DNA of 64,000 nt. Source: Heracleum sosnowskyi (Eukaryota > Streptophyta > Magnoliopsida > Apiales > Apiaceae). Both the position numbers and the translations under genes were made by a program. The stretch covers positions 116,026,674 to 116,090,673 of the forward strand of contig CM061243.1 in assembly GCA_030848705.1 (NCBI GenBank), in the 5' to 3' direction. The notes below the pieces were generated by a model. The model was not told the origin of the DNA. It searched no databases and was given only the letters and a program-made list of their open reading frames with translations. Shown here one piece after another: positions 1-11,586 of this stretch; position 1 is the first letter of the stretch, and each line of letters opens with the position of its first letter.

Positions 1-881
1 TTATTGCAATTATAGCACTGAAATTGAGACTTGTCACCTCGTTGAAATCCTCCTCGTCCTCGGCCTCTAAAATTCTGACCACGGCCAGATGGACGATAAC
101 CTTCACTGTTCTGGCGTCTGTTGAAGGACTGTCTTCCACATCCTCTTCCACCACGGTAGCCACCTCTAAAGCCACCTCTTCCACAACCAGAACTGCTACT
201 GCTTGAACTTTCACCAATGGACACCTTACTTTGCAACGCCTTTTCCAAATGGATTGTATCATCATACTGGTTCATCCGCTGCTCATGCGCTTGAAGTGAA
301 CCAACTAGCTCATCAATGGAAATTTTGGACAAATCTTTTGACTCCTCGATAGAAGTAACGACATAGTCAAATTTTCTTGTTAATGAACGGAGTAATTTTT
401 CCATGACCCGAACATCATCGAGACTTTCTCCGTTTCTCTTCATCTCATTTGTCACCGTTTTCAAACGCGTAACATATTCACCAATATTTTCTGAGGCCTT
501 CATTTTTATATTTTCGAACTCCCCGCGTAGAACTTGAAGCCGCACCTTTTTAACTTTCTCAACACCTTGGAATGATTTTTGCAAAATCTCCCATGCCTCT
601 TTCACCGTTTTTGCATCTGAAATTTTTTCAAAGGTAGATTCGTCAACACCTTGAAAAATTGTATATAGCGCCTTCTTGTCTTTTTTCCGGGATTTCTTTA
701 ACGCCATCTTTTCGGCATTTGGTAGTGCTGCTTCAGCGGCTGCATCTGCAGGCTCAATAAACCCACTTTCGACAATATCCCAATTGTCGTAGGAACCGAG
801 TAACACCTTCATCTGGATACTCCAATTCTCGTAATTTGTCGCCGTCAATTTTGGAATGTTGGGTTGCACCATATTCGCCAT
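1..881 (-). CDS. copia gag polyprotein (UBN2-type), partial
   Basis: Capsid-like protein that packages retrotransposon RNA. Starting at the ATG at 881, the frame is open without a stop for 293 codons to the window edge. It begins MANMVQPNIPKLTATNYENW, the usual start of plant copia gag. The UBN2/DUF4219 core follows, including KEAWEILQKSF and the leucine-rich LRSLTRKFDY region (about residues 90-190), then a Gly/Arg-rich tail with repeated GRGG motifs. The last codons (FQCYNCN) begin a CCHC zinc knuckle cut off by the window edge. The start is set by the primer site about 20 bases upstream. There is no frameshift, so this gag looks younger than most retroelement genes in the window. Confidence 0.85.
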   Translation of the reverse strand, partial: MANMVQPNIPKLTATNYENWSIQMKVLLGSYDNWDIVESGFIEPADAAAEAALPNAEKMALKKSRKKDKKALYTIFQGVDESTFEKISDAKTVKEAWEILQKSFQGVEKVKKVRLQVLRGEFENIKMKASENIGEYVTRLKTVTNEMKRNGESLDDVRVMEKLLRSLTRKFDYVVTSIEESKDLSKISIDELVGSLQAHEQRMNQYDDTIHLEKALQSKVSIGESSSSSSSGCGRGGFRGGYRGGRGCGRQSFNRRQNSEGYRPSGRGQNFRGRGRGGFQRGDKSQFQCYNCN

Positions 882-901
882 TTTTCTTGAACGGAACGCT
901 G

Positions 902-913
902 GCTCGGATACCA
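902..913 (-). promoter_or_regulatory. primer binding site (initiator tRNA-Met type)
   Basis: The minus strand reads TGGTATCCGAGC, one base from the usual copia TGGTATCAGAGC that pairs with the 3' end of initiator tRNA-Met. It lies two bases inside the LTR end and about 20 bases before the gag ATG. Confidence 0.85.
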
Positions 914-915
914 CT

Positions 916-1433
916 TGTTGGAAACGTGAATGGGACCATATATTGTATAACAAGATTTTGGAAATAAAACAAACACACAACACTTATATATTTTTCTCTC
1001 CAACAAAAGCTACAGCTTTTCTTTCTTTTAAACACAACAGAAAGCTACAACCTTTCTTTTCTAATCTGAGAGCTTCGGCTCTATTTTTTTTCTTCTGCAA
1101 GTATTTCACACGGTATATCATTACTACAAACAGGGAGCCTTATTTATAGGCTTGAAAAACAGAGATTAACATCATGACTTACATCAGCAATCATTTAATA
1201 CCTTGTTTCCTGGCCAGTCTTTCGTTTGCAAACTTCAAAGGATAGCCTACCTTTTATTCAGGATGATATAGCAGGTGGCAGTGCATGTAAACACACTAGA
1301 GAGCCACATATCTTTCTCATTTCTTAATACACGCTTTGTCCATTTGTAGTTTCTTAGCTTCACGTGTAAGACTTCAGCTGTTTCTATTTATTTAATTAAT
1401 AATATACTTTTAAAAGAGAGGCACAATGTTTCA
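916..1433 (-). repeat. 5' LTR of the copia element, 518 bp
   Basis: Read on the minus strand it starts TGAAACATTG and ends CCAACA, next to the primer site. A TATA box, CTATAAATA on the minus strand, lies at 1141-1149 and would drive the element. The outer edge is set by the TG/CA rule and by the abrupt start of the F-box frame. Confidence 0.75.
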
Positions 1434-2102
1434 GATCCATCATCAGAAGTGCTCGAAACAACCGGTCTCCTTCAACAAATCCTTTCCAAGCTTCCTTCCA
1501 AGATGGTCTTTGGATTTACATTGGTCTCAAGATACTGGAATGAAGTTATTATTGATCCAAAGCTTGTATGTCACTTGAAGGTTCCTCGAAATCCAACAGC
1601 AGTTTTTGTAAGAAGATCCGTAATGCACAATGATAATGTCAATTTCACACATATTCCACTTGAGGGGGTCGCCGGAGGTGGTGGTGCAAGGATTAGGCGT
1701 AGCACTGTAAGTCTTAATTTGTTGGAAAATGAAAACTTTACCAACGTCCCTTTTGTGATCGAACATTCAGGCAACGGCCTTATGATTTGTTCTTCATGTG
1801 AACCCAAATGTTACTTGTTGTATAACCCCACCACCAAGAAGCGTGTAAGAATTACTCAGCTTAAAACTTCAGTGGTCATATCAATGCACATATCTTTTCA
1901 AGCCACTGGAATACATAAAATCGTCGCTGTGTATAGTAATAGTGACAAATTACAACTCCATGTCCTGGAGCCTAATAAAAGCATACCGCATTGGAGAAAT
2001 ACGGGGGTGGATTTTCCATTCTTAGGCTTGGATGTGGTTAATTATGGGTATGGGGTTGATATAGATGGTGTAATATATTGGCCTTGTGAGATGGCTGCCT
2101 AG
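1434..2102 (+). pseudogene. F-box protein gene remnant, both ends missing
   Basis: Substrate-recognition subunits of SCF ubiquitin ligases bind SKP1 through an N-terminal F-box. This frame is open from the LTR junction and shows an F-box helix (LLQQILSKLPSK, then VSRYWNEVI), followed by an F-box-associated-type region with NPTTKKRVRI and GVIYWPCEM. The N-terminal start is gone: the copia LTR sits directly upstream and the first in-frame ATG (1503) is already inside the F-box. The frame stops at 2102 after about 220 codons, while such proteins are usually 350-400 residues, so the C-terminal half is also missing. No continuation was recognised downstream. The family is fairly sure; a functional product is unlikely. 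Confidence 0.7.
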
Positions 2103-4047
2103 TGGGTATGAGGTTTTACCGTATCTAGTGGGTATTTTGGGCAGTCCTCTAGGCCTATAGGTATTTTGGGCAATGTTTTCTCAAAATGAGATATTTAGGT
2201 CCAACACCCTATTTGTTCTTGATAACTTATTTGATATAAGTATAAAATATATTTATTTTTAAAAAAAATAGGGTTGGGGTTCGGGCCTGGGAACGGATCT
2301 TGACGGTAGACCCCAATCCCCCACCCATCCGGAATTTTTCACATATGATCCCAGAGTCATTTGCTAGAAATCGTGCTAATATGGTCTCCATTTTATGATA
2401 TGAATGGTGTGCCACCCCCACCCCACATAAACACATATAAACACGTGTATTTTAGGGTAAAACAAATCAGCAATGGAAACAGGAACAGGTTTCCATATAT
2501 GTACGCCTGCTAGATTTTGTAAAGAACCACACAATCAAGTCTTGCTCAACTAATTAAGAGATTATTTTGTAGCAAAACTAAAGTTTGTGAAATAGTTCAT
2601 CAACAAAAGTATTCAAAACTTTTTATAATTTGGAAAACTGATCAGTTTTTTTCCCTAACCTAACAACTGATCAGTTATACAAAAGTTCTTACAAAATATC
2701 AGTTTATGTTAAAACCTCACATCATATCCTTGCTGCAAAATTCGTATCCCAAGTAAAGATCCATATGTGAATAACCGTGATATGTGGGTAGTGATGCATG
2801 AATGTTCCAAACCTGAAAATCGCCTTGGTGAAAATCCGAGATCACAACCAACGACTGTTCTTTAATTAGTAGGAATCCAACCCTGGATCAGAAATGAGCA
2901 TTGGCAAGAAAACATATAAGGACAGCCTTTGTTCATGTCAAAGATGGAGAACAGCCGCTCTTTCACAAAAATGGCCATTCTGTGCATTAATATCTGACAA
3001 AAAATGCCCAAAATAGAGTGCAACATGGGAAACATTTTCACAACAAAGCAAAGGTTTAACACAACAAAAAGCTAAAAGAGATATTATAACTGGAACAACA
3101 AACGAAACCAATTGTTACAAATTGTCTACATATATATATAATTAGAATTACACATAACAATATATAAGAGTTTTATAGAACATGCTATTTCCATAATTGA
3201 CCAAACTATAAATGCAAATACACCCACCCACCTATGTCTGTGTATGGTTGAGAAAGGAGAAACATGTAGGGGAGACTGTGAAAGAGAGGGCATGAAATGG
3301 AGATGCTTGAGGGGATGAATGGTCTGAAATATGATGATATTCCACACAGTCGTCAATATATATTAATATAAAATGAACACATTTTACAAGTTCTACTACT
3401 ATTTACAAGACAGTACTCATCATTTGATCCTTCTAGAACAAACAAAAGATGCATCCAATTTTTCATTAATAACTCAAGCCTTAGCTACTTGTTAGTTACT
3501 ACGTACCAATGTAATTTTAATTATTTAAAACCAGTTCATTTCACTTAGCTAAATTTCTATACAAAACAGACCAGATGTATATATACATAGATACATGGAA
3601 TATCATAGATAAGCAGAAAGTAAGAGGCGGGGGACAAATAGCATAAGATCATAGCAAAAAAATTTGTTAGATTAACTAGTACTGATCAAAAAACTAGGTG
3701 GCAACGAAAAAATAACTTTTTTTTACATGACAATGAAACAAGGCTTGTATACATAGGTACATGGAATATCATAATTAATTAAGTAGAAAGTAAGAGGTCG
3801 GGGCAATAGCATAAGATACATAGGAAAAGAAATAGTTAGATTAACTAGTGATTGTAAAAACGAGGTGGCGATGAAACATCAAAAACTTTTTTTTACATGA
3901 CAATGAAACTATAGAGGCTTGTAAACAGATTTATTCTTATCAGTAGCAGACTCCGATTATACAATGAATATTCTAGCTGAAGAAGTTTGTTTAGGTTCGA
4001 TGGAATGAAAAAATTGTGTACAAGACAATATAGAAAAATATATTAGT
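2103..4047. other. AT-rich spacer without a recognisable gene
   Basis: Short open frames are present but none shows a known domain. A stretch of about 50 open codons (about 2710-2862, +) cannot be told from chance. The only clear structure is the 168-bp duplication at 3588-3925. Confidence 0.6.
3588..3925. repeat. tandem duplication, period about 168 bp
   Basis: Two diverged adjacent copies share the blocks TACATGGAATATCATA, AGTAAGAGG, AATAGCATAAGAT, TTAGATTAACTAGT and TTTTTTTTACATGACAATGA in the same order. Copy one starts near 3588, copy two near 3756. Confidence 0.7.
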
Positions 4048-4255
4048 CACTACAAGAAAACAGTTTAAAATCGACCACTTAAAACCGACCGAATAAAAAC
4101 GGGGTGATTAAAACCGACCGTAGGTCGAGTTGGTCGGTTTTAACTGTGGATAAACCAAAAACGACATCGTTTCGGCTAACGTGGCACGCGATGGGGAAAG
4201 GTAAAACCGACCATACATCTAGCGGTCGGTTCTGATCATTTGTAACCTTCCCAGA
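4048..4255 (+). mobile_element. CACTA transposon left end
   Basis: Starts CACTACAAGAAAACAG, the terminal motif of plant En/Spm (CACTA) elements, then carries subterminal repeats of AAACCGACC in both orientations. Such repeats are transposase-binding sites in the family. The sequence changes at about 4255 into a gypsy gag fragment. I found no matching TTTTCTTGTAGTG end to the right, so the element is truncated or its other end has decayed. Possible left target bases are AGT (4045-4047). Confidence 0.6.
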
Positions 4256-5617
4256 TCACAAGGTAACTGCCTTTACATGTTCCTTGACCTCTCTTTTGCC
4301 TGGATTAGCTTCCGTATCACTAGGGAGAGTTACCTGTGGTCTATTCAATAAGGTATTGGCAATCTGACCGATTTGATTCTCCAGAGTCTTGATGGAAACA
4401 GCTTGGCTCTTGCACATTAGCCTCAATTCCTCCAACTCAGATTTTTCATTAGATGATTGACCAACATTGCCATGAGATGGTTGTTGAAACCCTGGTGGTT
4501 GATACGGTCGCCTTGGAGCATACTGCTGCTGAAAACCAGAAGAGTTAAATGGCTTAGCTCCATATTGCTGACCTTGATACTGCTGATACGGCTGTTGTGG
4601 CTGTTTCTGACCACCCTGATTGTTACTCCAGCTGAAATTCGGATAGTTCCTGTTATTCGGATGATAGGCATTAGGCACTGGCTGTTGTGGTCTCTGGAAA
4701 TTGCTCACAAACTGTGCCGATTCACTAGATATGGCACACTGAGTCATGTCATATGCACCTGCACATAGCTCACACACACTAGCCACCTGCTGAACTCCAT
4801 AGTTAGTCAAAGAATCAAGCTTCATAGACAAAGCCTTTAACTAAGCTGCTATTGCCATAGCTACATCCACTTCCAGAATTCCTGCCACTTTACCTTGTGA
4901 TAACCTTTGAGTTGGATTCTGGTATTCATTAGCAGCCATCATCTCGATTAGATCATAAGCTTCCTCATAGCTTTTAGCCCAAAGAGCTCCACCTGATGCT
5001 GCATCAAGCATTGGTCGTGATTGACCTCCCAGACCATTATAGAAAAAATTGATCACCATCCAATCAGGCATTCCATGATGAGGACACTTCCTAAGCATCT
5101 CCTTGTAATGCTCCCAAGCTTCACATAAAGTTTCTCCAGAATGCTGTGCAAACTGAGTAAGTGCATTCCTCATTGCAGCCGTTTTAGCCATAGGGAAGAA
5201 ATTAGTGAGAAACTTCTGAGCAAGATCCTCCCATGTAGTAATACAACCTGTTGGAAGAGAGTGCAACCAGCCCTTAGCTTTATCCCTCAGAGAGAATGGG
5301 AAAATTCTCAATTTCACAGCATCTTCCGACACTCCATTAAACTTGAAGGTGTCGCAAATCTCGATGAAATCCCTAATATGCATATTAGGATCTTCCATTG
5401 AAGCACCCCCAAACTGAACTAAATTCTGCACCATCTGAATCGTGTCAGGCTTGATTTCAAAAGTATTAGCTGCAATGGCTGGCCTGACAATGCTAGATTG
5501 AATGTCATTGATTTTTTGTTGAGAATAATCCTTCAAAGCCTTCGTTTCTGCTACTGGTTCTCCCATAACTAGATTCAATTCAAGTGATTCCTTACGAGAT
5601 TGAGAACGTGTTCGCAT
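4256..5617 (-). pseudogene. Athila-type gag with an internal stop
   Basis: Retrotransposon gag. From the ATG at 5617 the frame holds the retrotrans_gag core (IRDFIEICDTFKFNG, KGWLHSLP, TWEDLAQKF, GETLCEAWEHYKEML, PHHGMPDWMV), then after 258 codons meets TAG at 4841-4843. The same frame continues for about 195 codons with the Gln/Pro/Asn-rich tail typical of Athila gag, to a stop at 4256. TAG is one C-to-T change from CAG. The region upstream of 5617 up to the primer site is leader. The tail ends where CACTA sequence begins, so the natural C-terminus and pol are lost. Confidence 0.85.
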
Positions 5618-5739
5618 ACACGCTCACTAGAATACCTGAAACACACCAAACAAAGTAAAATTGATGAGAAAATAATCCTAGTCAGTGAACTTTAACGACC
5701 ACTGATGACAAGCACATAAACTATATATATAACACCGAG

Positions 5740-5757
5740 TCCCCGACAGCGGCGCCA
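5740..5757 (-). promoter_or_regulatory. gypsy primer binding site
   Basis: The minus strand reads TGGCGCCGCTGTCGGGGA, close to the TGGCGCCGTTGCCGGGGA primer site usual in Athila/Tat elements. It fixes the 5' LTR to its right and gag to its left. Confidence 0.8.
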
Positions 5758-7231
5758 AAAACTTTTTCGTACAAAATCACGTAAGCGTACGTGGTCACAA
5801 GTAATATAAGAATAAGTATAGTTCGTTCCCACAGAGACTGCTTTGGTTATTATAGTTATGCACTTATGCAACAATGTATGGCTATTGTTCAATTCTAAGA
5901 CAAGTATCAAATTTGTGTTTTGATTAACTAAATTAACTAATCAACGTAACAAAATTATAATTAACTAAAGAGATTGCTGTTGAATTACTTATGAGAATAA
6001 AACATGGGATCCTAACTTCATTAAATACTTCATCTAGAGTCTTTTGTCTTTAATCAATGCATGTGACGGTTGTGACAACTAATCGGATAACACCAAATCA
6101 GTACACGCTACCTTTCAGTATACGTATACCATACCACTCAAACATCCACAAAAGAGATAGAAGTTGAGCAGACACCAATTATGCTTAGACCCTATATGTC
6201 TATAAGATTTGAAAACATAACGGTTTAATGAGCAAGTTATCCATTCAGATTACATAGGGCAGGTAAGATGGTTAAAATTACCTACGAATCATGCATGGCA
6301 AACATACATAAACCTATGCTAGCATGGCAAGTTCTAAACCTCTATATCCACTTTCGTAATTAATAGAGATTAACAAACAACTTAGATGTTAGCTACGCAT
6401 CCAAGAAGAATAAGCACAACCAAACTAGAATATCAATTAGCCATCACACACAAATCTTTAAAACAATTAACTACTAAAATCCATAAATAAATCCGTTAGA
6501 ATCCCACGACAACGATTAGTTCATAATCGAACCGTTCATCATCGTGGGTTCCGATGAAAACATGATAATAAATATGTCTGGAATGCTGAATAAAAGTACT
6601 AGGGTTTATGAAGAAACAAATGAGAATCCAAAGTATCGCCTAATTAGAAGAATACAAAGATAAGTTGAAAACTAGATCTTTGTAATCAGCCGTCTCCTCG
6701 TTCTCCTCACCGGTGGATGGATTTGTATGAATGTATGTCAAGATCTATCTCTGTATATCTGTATCTCTAAGATCTGATGTTTATATATATATCCTCAAAT
6801 ATTTTAATGCCTTGAGGAAAGTACAATTACGTTTCCTAAACTGATTCTGTTTTACAAGGAAAATTCGTAGCTGACTTTTCTTCAGTAATTCTGGGACGTT
6901 CCTGAAGTAATTTGATAATTAGACCACTTTAGAATAAAAGATATTTTTATTATCTTCGCGTGGGCTGTTAAATCGTCCAATTCTGACTTCTATATCTCAA
7001 GATATGACCCAAACAGTGAATTATGTGAATGCAGCCCAACAAATCCGAATTTTCTTCTAATAAATCTCCAAATTAAGCTCTTTATTCTCCAATCCTTCCA
7101 AGTTTAGGATTTCCTTGCATCCTACAATAAAACATTAAAATTTATTAAATAAATATCCAATTAACTGCAAAATATAATAAATATGAGGAATAAAATCATA
7201 TAAAATATATATAAATATATACTCTATCACA
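5758..7231 (-). repeat. 5' LTR of the Athila-type element (approximate)
   Basis: About 1.5 kb without coding potential between the primer site and a minus-strand TG start (TGTGATAGAG) at 7231. The outer 250 bases, with the blocks ACAATAAAACAT and ATAATAAATATGA, recur in diverged form at 9535-9855, which supports LTR identity. The inner edge is uncertain by some tens of bases. Confidence 0.65.
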
Positions 7232-8028
7232 ACACCAAAACACGAAAGCCTACTTTATATTAGATGCTCGTATTTATCAGATTAAATAGTAAATCATTGG
7301 TAACCGAGAATCAAGTGAGCCTCAAATGTTGCATACAACTCAAATTTATTAATCCAGAACAAGTGGTAATGGCCTTTACTATGGAGTGTAACGCAGATAT
7401 GTATCAATTAACTTGTTATAAGAAGTGTAGAGCAAACGTTGTGTTTCTTAAGAAAGACATGACTAAATTAAGTTGCCCTTCTTAACATAATCCATCAAAA
7501 TGATAAGATTGAAATCTATTGTTGATTTGTTTTTACCTAATATATACGGTAATATATACGGGAAGGGAGGGATGGAGAGATCATCCCGCCCACACCATAT
7601 CCATACATGTCTAAAACAAATATGGGAATAACTAAGGGGCAGTTTGGATAAGGGATTTCAATCCAATTAATGAGAATGAAATTGAGATTCTAATACATTT
7701 TTATATCCATATATTTGTTCTTGACTAATAGAAGATCAAGCTATAAACTTATTCATAAGTGGAGATTATTATATATATTCCTGGCTAATAGAAAGATCAA
7801 GCTACAAATTTATTCATATTTAGATCTATCAACAACAACCCTATAGGCAACTTGCCAAACGAACTTCAGACATTACCTTTATATAATAAGAAATTAATTG
7901 ACAATGAACTTGCCAAACGAACTTGCCAAACGAACTTCATATTTAAACTTTCATGTTTGGATCTAAGACATTTTCTTAGTGTAATCCATAAATAAATTGA
8001 GTTGAAATAGGTTGCTTGAAATGAGTTA
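7232..8028. other. spacer, nothing recognised
   Basis: AT-rich. It holds a roughly 70-bp imperfect duplication (CTAATAGAAGATCAAGCTA at about 7725 and 7785) and iterations of AACTTGCCAAACGAACTT (about 7850-7940). The open frame at 7264-7485 has no family resemblance. Confidence 0.5.
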
Positions 8029-8916
8029 TGTGGGTGGTTATATAGAAATAACTTGTATCCCACATTGAAATGGTAATGAGAGGTTGGTGGGTTTATATAG
8101 AACCCTGTGTAAGAGTATTGTACAACTACTAAGGCATGTGGGTGTGCATGGTGTTAGTATGTGCCTCGCGCACACACACACACGCGCCGTCGCCGCCCGC
8201 CTCGCCCCGCCCCGCCACGTCACGACTCGGGTCGGGTCGATGGGCGAATGTCTCGGCGTCTCGCGTACGCGAGGCGACCTGGGCGAGGAATTTTATTACC
8301 TGTTTATTTAATATTATTTTTATAAATGAGCTGTAAGTGTTATTAAATCCTGATGACTACTGTTATGGTAATTAAATCAGAATAATTAGTATTAAATGTC
8401 ATATCTTCAGTTACAATATTTGGTCTGATACGTTTTATTTTGTATTATATTTATATATATATACAAATGAGAACGGTTATCCTATAGAGAAGAATATACG
8501 TAACTGTGAAAAACCCTAGCATCAGTTTTTCTTCTCTGCTCTCTCTCTCAACACATACTGTAAATACATAGTTTTTGGGCAAACTGAGGTGCTAGTCGCT
8601 GTAGATTGATCTGTGCTGTTTTATCCTCGGAGTGATATTGCTGCAACCCAACACAGTGTAAGTGGGACAATAATCTCTTCAAGAACAGTCAAGACTTCTC
8701 TAAGGCTTGGTGACTCAGTTGTTATTATCTTTCAGAATTTGTTAAAGCTCCTGATTGATAGATAAGTGTTCTTTCTTATCTGATTATATTTACAGTCTCT
8801 GATTATTTTATTGTTTTGACCTTTGTGTTTGTTTCGTTTATTGATTTTTTGCATGTTCTTGTTAATACAATTATATATATAACTGATTGCTGTGTAGTTA
8901 GTAATTATACCCAACA
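8029..8916 (+). repeat. probable solo LTR of a copia element
   Basis: Begins TGTGGGTGG and ends ATACCCAACA, as Tork-like copia LTRs often do. It carries TCCCACATTGAAA, a TATA box TTTATATAG at 8092-8100, a GC-rich block at about 8165-8285 and, after an AT-rich stretch, a CT-rich leader near 8520. No primer site or gag follows. No clear target duplication was found, so the ends are provisional. Confidence 0.5.
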
Positions 8917-9534
8917 ATGAATGCCATAAGTTGTTCTATTAGTGATTGATGCCATAATCTGATTTGTTGCTTTATACACGATGGGTGGCAGACATATCTA
9001 GGTTCTAGAAGAGTCTATTCCCAAATTTGCAGTTAACTTTTGTAACCGATATTATATTTAAGATTATATTTAATCTGGTAAAAAGGGTAAATTTCCTTGC
9101 TTTTGTAAAATCTATAATGTGATACTTGGTTTTGAATTATTCTTAATTATTTAATGTTAAAAATAATCAAACTTGTGCAAAAAATTCTGTATATATACAT
9201 ATTTTAAATTTAATTTATTATGTTAATATATTAGATAGAGTTTTGTAAGAAATAGCATTTTGGAAACCATGAAAAGAATCTAAAGGTTTGTCCCTGTAAT
9301 AAAATTTATTATTTCTTAAAATTTATACGTTATTCAATATTCATTAATAATTATTATGTTCATTCACTGAAAAATAATAGAAGAGAGTAGAAAGAATAAG
9401 TTAGATTAAGAGATCTAAAAACCAAAATCATTTCTACCTTTCCAACTTTATTTAAATACGTTTTACCTACATTCACTTACTTTAAAATTTGCATTCTGAG
9501 CTTCTTTAGTCCAGTTTCTGAGCTTCTTTAGTCC
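8917..9534. other. AT-rich spacer, nothing recognised
   Basis: No coding frame or repeat of note. A 22-bp direct duplication containing GAGCTTCTTTAGTCCAG lies at about 9499-9536. Confidence 0.5.
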
Positions 9535-9855
9535 AGCTCTTACTGGACCACTTTAGAATTAAAAAAAATTCTATAAGCTTAGCCTGGACTCTAAAATCAT
9601 TAAAAACATTAAAATCATTAAAAACATACTTGTGCAACAACATACGGCCCCAAACAGTGTTCTGCAGCCTAGTAGTCCAATAACAAGAATTTTCTTCTAT
9701 TTTCACTCCAAAATAGATATTTTTGCTCCAAATCCTTCCAAGTTACCAATCTTTTATTTCCTACAATAAAACATCAAAATCTATTAAATAAAAATCCAAA
9801 TCAATGCAAAATACAATAAATATGATGATAAAATCTTCTAAAATATCGACTAGCA
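9535..9855 (-). repeat. Athila-type LTR fragment, diverged copy
   Basis: Shares ordered blocks with 6920-7200: ACCACTTTAGAAT, CCAAACAGTG, GAATTTTCTTCTA, ATCCTTCCAAGTT, CTACAATAAAACAT and ACAATAAATATGA. It is shorter and more diverged than the LTR at 5758-7231, so it is a fragment of another copy. Confidence 0.65.
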
Positions 9856-10400
9856 AAAAAAATCGGTCGCAATTATAAAGTTAAGATAAACAGACGGTAC
9901 AAGTCGATCGGTATTAGTCATGTAACGACCGAAAGTAAAAGCGGGCCCTACTTTGAACTTTAACCGTTGACGAGGCATCCATGTCAGTTTTTTACCGAAC
10001 GGTTCTACGATCGAAAAGTCGGTCGATACAAGGATTTAGTTTACAACGACCGATATTTATGACCGTAAGTAAAAATTCAAAATAGCGACCCTTAAATTCA
10101 AAATCAAAATAGCGGACGGACGGTCGGTACGGTATGCTGCAAATGCTTGCAAAAAATTCAAAATTCTGGACCCTTAAACTGACCGCTCTGCAAAAATAGT
10201 GATTTTTTTTACCATTTGAAAACCCAGAATAACGAGTGTCCCGAACAGTTACGACCGGGCCTAAGGAGATTCCGATCATGCTCATAAAAAGACGGTAGGT
10301 ATAGTCCCGTCGGTCACATCTGCAAAGAACACCGACAGATACGTTCGGCACGTAACAACAACATATATTTTCGTCATTATAACCTAGTTACGACTGGCGC
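9856..10400. other. CGACCG-rich segment, possible CACTA subterminal remnant
   Basis: Many copies of CGACCG, CGGTCG and near matches in both orientations, like the array inside the CACTA end at 4048. No intact CACTA terminus is visible. The start, GACTAGCAAAAAAA, could be a decayed one. It could be the lost right arm of the 4048 element or a separate remnant. Confidence 0.35.
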
Positions 10401-11222
10401 ACTTGCTATTGTAATCATTGATGTTGGTAGAAGCCCGTAGTTACTAACAAAACGTGTTTATCACATTTCTAATACTAGATTATAACCCGCACGCACCTAG
10501 TTAATTTAATTTTAAAAATTTAAATTATTTATATAATATAAAAAAGGTACTAAGGTTATAATAAAAAAAATTAGAATTACAATACAAATTTTAGATGGCC
10601 AAGAATATAAATAGTTATTTAGTTTGATTATAACAATATAATACTATTTACCCACTTTTTATAGTGCAAATTCTGTATTGATGAGACATACAGTAAAATC
10701 TCGATAATTAAATATTTGATGAATTAATAATATTTTTGCTCCCGACTTGGGTCAATATGATAAATTAAAATTATTTCTACATGCCTAAGATAATAGACTT
10801 TGAAAAAGTTCTTAAGGTCCACTAAAAATATAAAATAATAGTTCATTAACTATTATGATCTTTTATACATTACACATAATAATCCTGTTTCATCTCTAAT
10901 TGTGAGAGGCATAAACCATATTCGGTGTATATGTGTTGGAATTTACAAACATTAATATTGTTTTTGCTACATGAATCAATTAATGAATATGTACACTCTT
11001 GATTTATGTGCAAATCATTTGTTGGATTTCAGACCAAACTACCCCTTTCAAATATAAAAGTAGTTCTTTCAAAAAAATCTAGAAATATTTTTAAGTTGAA
11101 GATGTGCATGAGAATGTTTTGGTCTAAATCTCAAGGCTGTGCACATATAAATCAAATCATAAATATTTTTTGGTACATGAATCTATTAATTTTAATACAT
11201 GTATCAATACATATTTGAATTA
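10401..11222. other. AT-rich spacer with one possible MITE end
   Basis: No gene seen. TACAGTAAAATCTC at about 10689 matches the inverted GAGATTTTACTATA near 19742 on the far side of the copia pair. Confidence 0.45.
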
Positions 11223-11227
11223 TTGTG

Positions 11228-11573
11228 TGTTAGTTTTTGGCTTGCTATGCCAAACACTTCCTAGAAAATAAAATATAGATATTGAATACATTGTAATGTA
11301 TTTAGGATTTACAAATAAGACAATTGATTATGTAAATATTATTGTGTAAGTTACATATATTACATAATGACATTGATTAGAAATTTAATAGGCAGTAATT
11401 ATTTGGGGTGGAGAGAATGTATGGCATTGCCTACAAATTCTGGATTACTCCATTAGAATAAGCACTCAAAAAAAAAACTAGAAGAAAAGAGTACTTTATC
11501 AATACATGATGGGAACCCCAAATTAACATTCTTTTTCCATACACATTTATGTTATTAATATTATTATACTACG
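11228..11573 (+). repeat. 5' LTR of the outer copia
   Basis: TGTTAGTTTTTGGC to ATACTACG, directly followed by the primer site. It matches 19217-19562 with about 5% differences. Confidence 0.9.
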
Positions 11574-11574
11574 G

Positions 11575-11586
11575 TGGTATCAGAGC
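11575..11586 (+). promoter_or_regulatory. primer binding site of the outer copia
   Basis: TGGTATCAGAGC, an exact match to the plant copia site complementary to initiator tRNA-Met, one base after the LTR. Confidence 0.9.

Larger units (their letters stand above)
1..1433 (-). mobile_element. Ty1/copia retrotransposon, 5' part (runs off left edge)
   Basis: Minus-strand copia element of which only the 5' LTR, primer binding site and most of gag lie in the window; pol and the 3' LTR are beyond position 1. The LTR edge at 1433 abuts an F-box reading frame, so the element landed inside a host gene. The first five flanking bases are GATCC (1434-1438); if this is the target duplication, the same five bases should lie beyond the other LTR, outside the window. 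Confidence 0.85.
4256..7231 (-). mobile_element. Athila-type Ty3/gypsy retrotransposon, 3'-truncated
   Basis: Minus-strand element consisting of a 5' LTR, a primer site and gag. Protease, RT and integrase are missing because the element stops at about 4256, where CACTA subterminal sequence begins. The gag style (QPQQP, FSWSN) and the TGGCGCC primer site suit Athila-type elements. Confidence 0.8.

Noticed and set aside
754..1149. Open frames on both strands over the copia gag start and LTR
   Set aside because: They are shadows of the gag frame that runs from 881 to the window edge, or chance frames in the LTR.
3126..3356. Minus-strand 76-codon frame
   Set aside because: No recognisable family, low complexity, and no transcription signals.
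4841..4843. TAG in Athila gag as programmed readthrough
   Set aside because: It is a single C-to-T change from CAG in a truncated element with no pol, and similar stops occur across all retroelements here.
7264..7485. 73-codon plus-strand open frame as a small gene
   Set aside because: No domain, no promoter or splice context, and AT-rich spacer on both sides.
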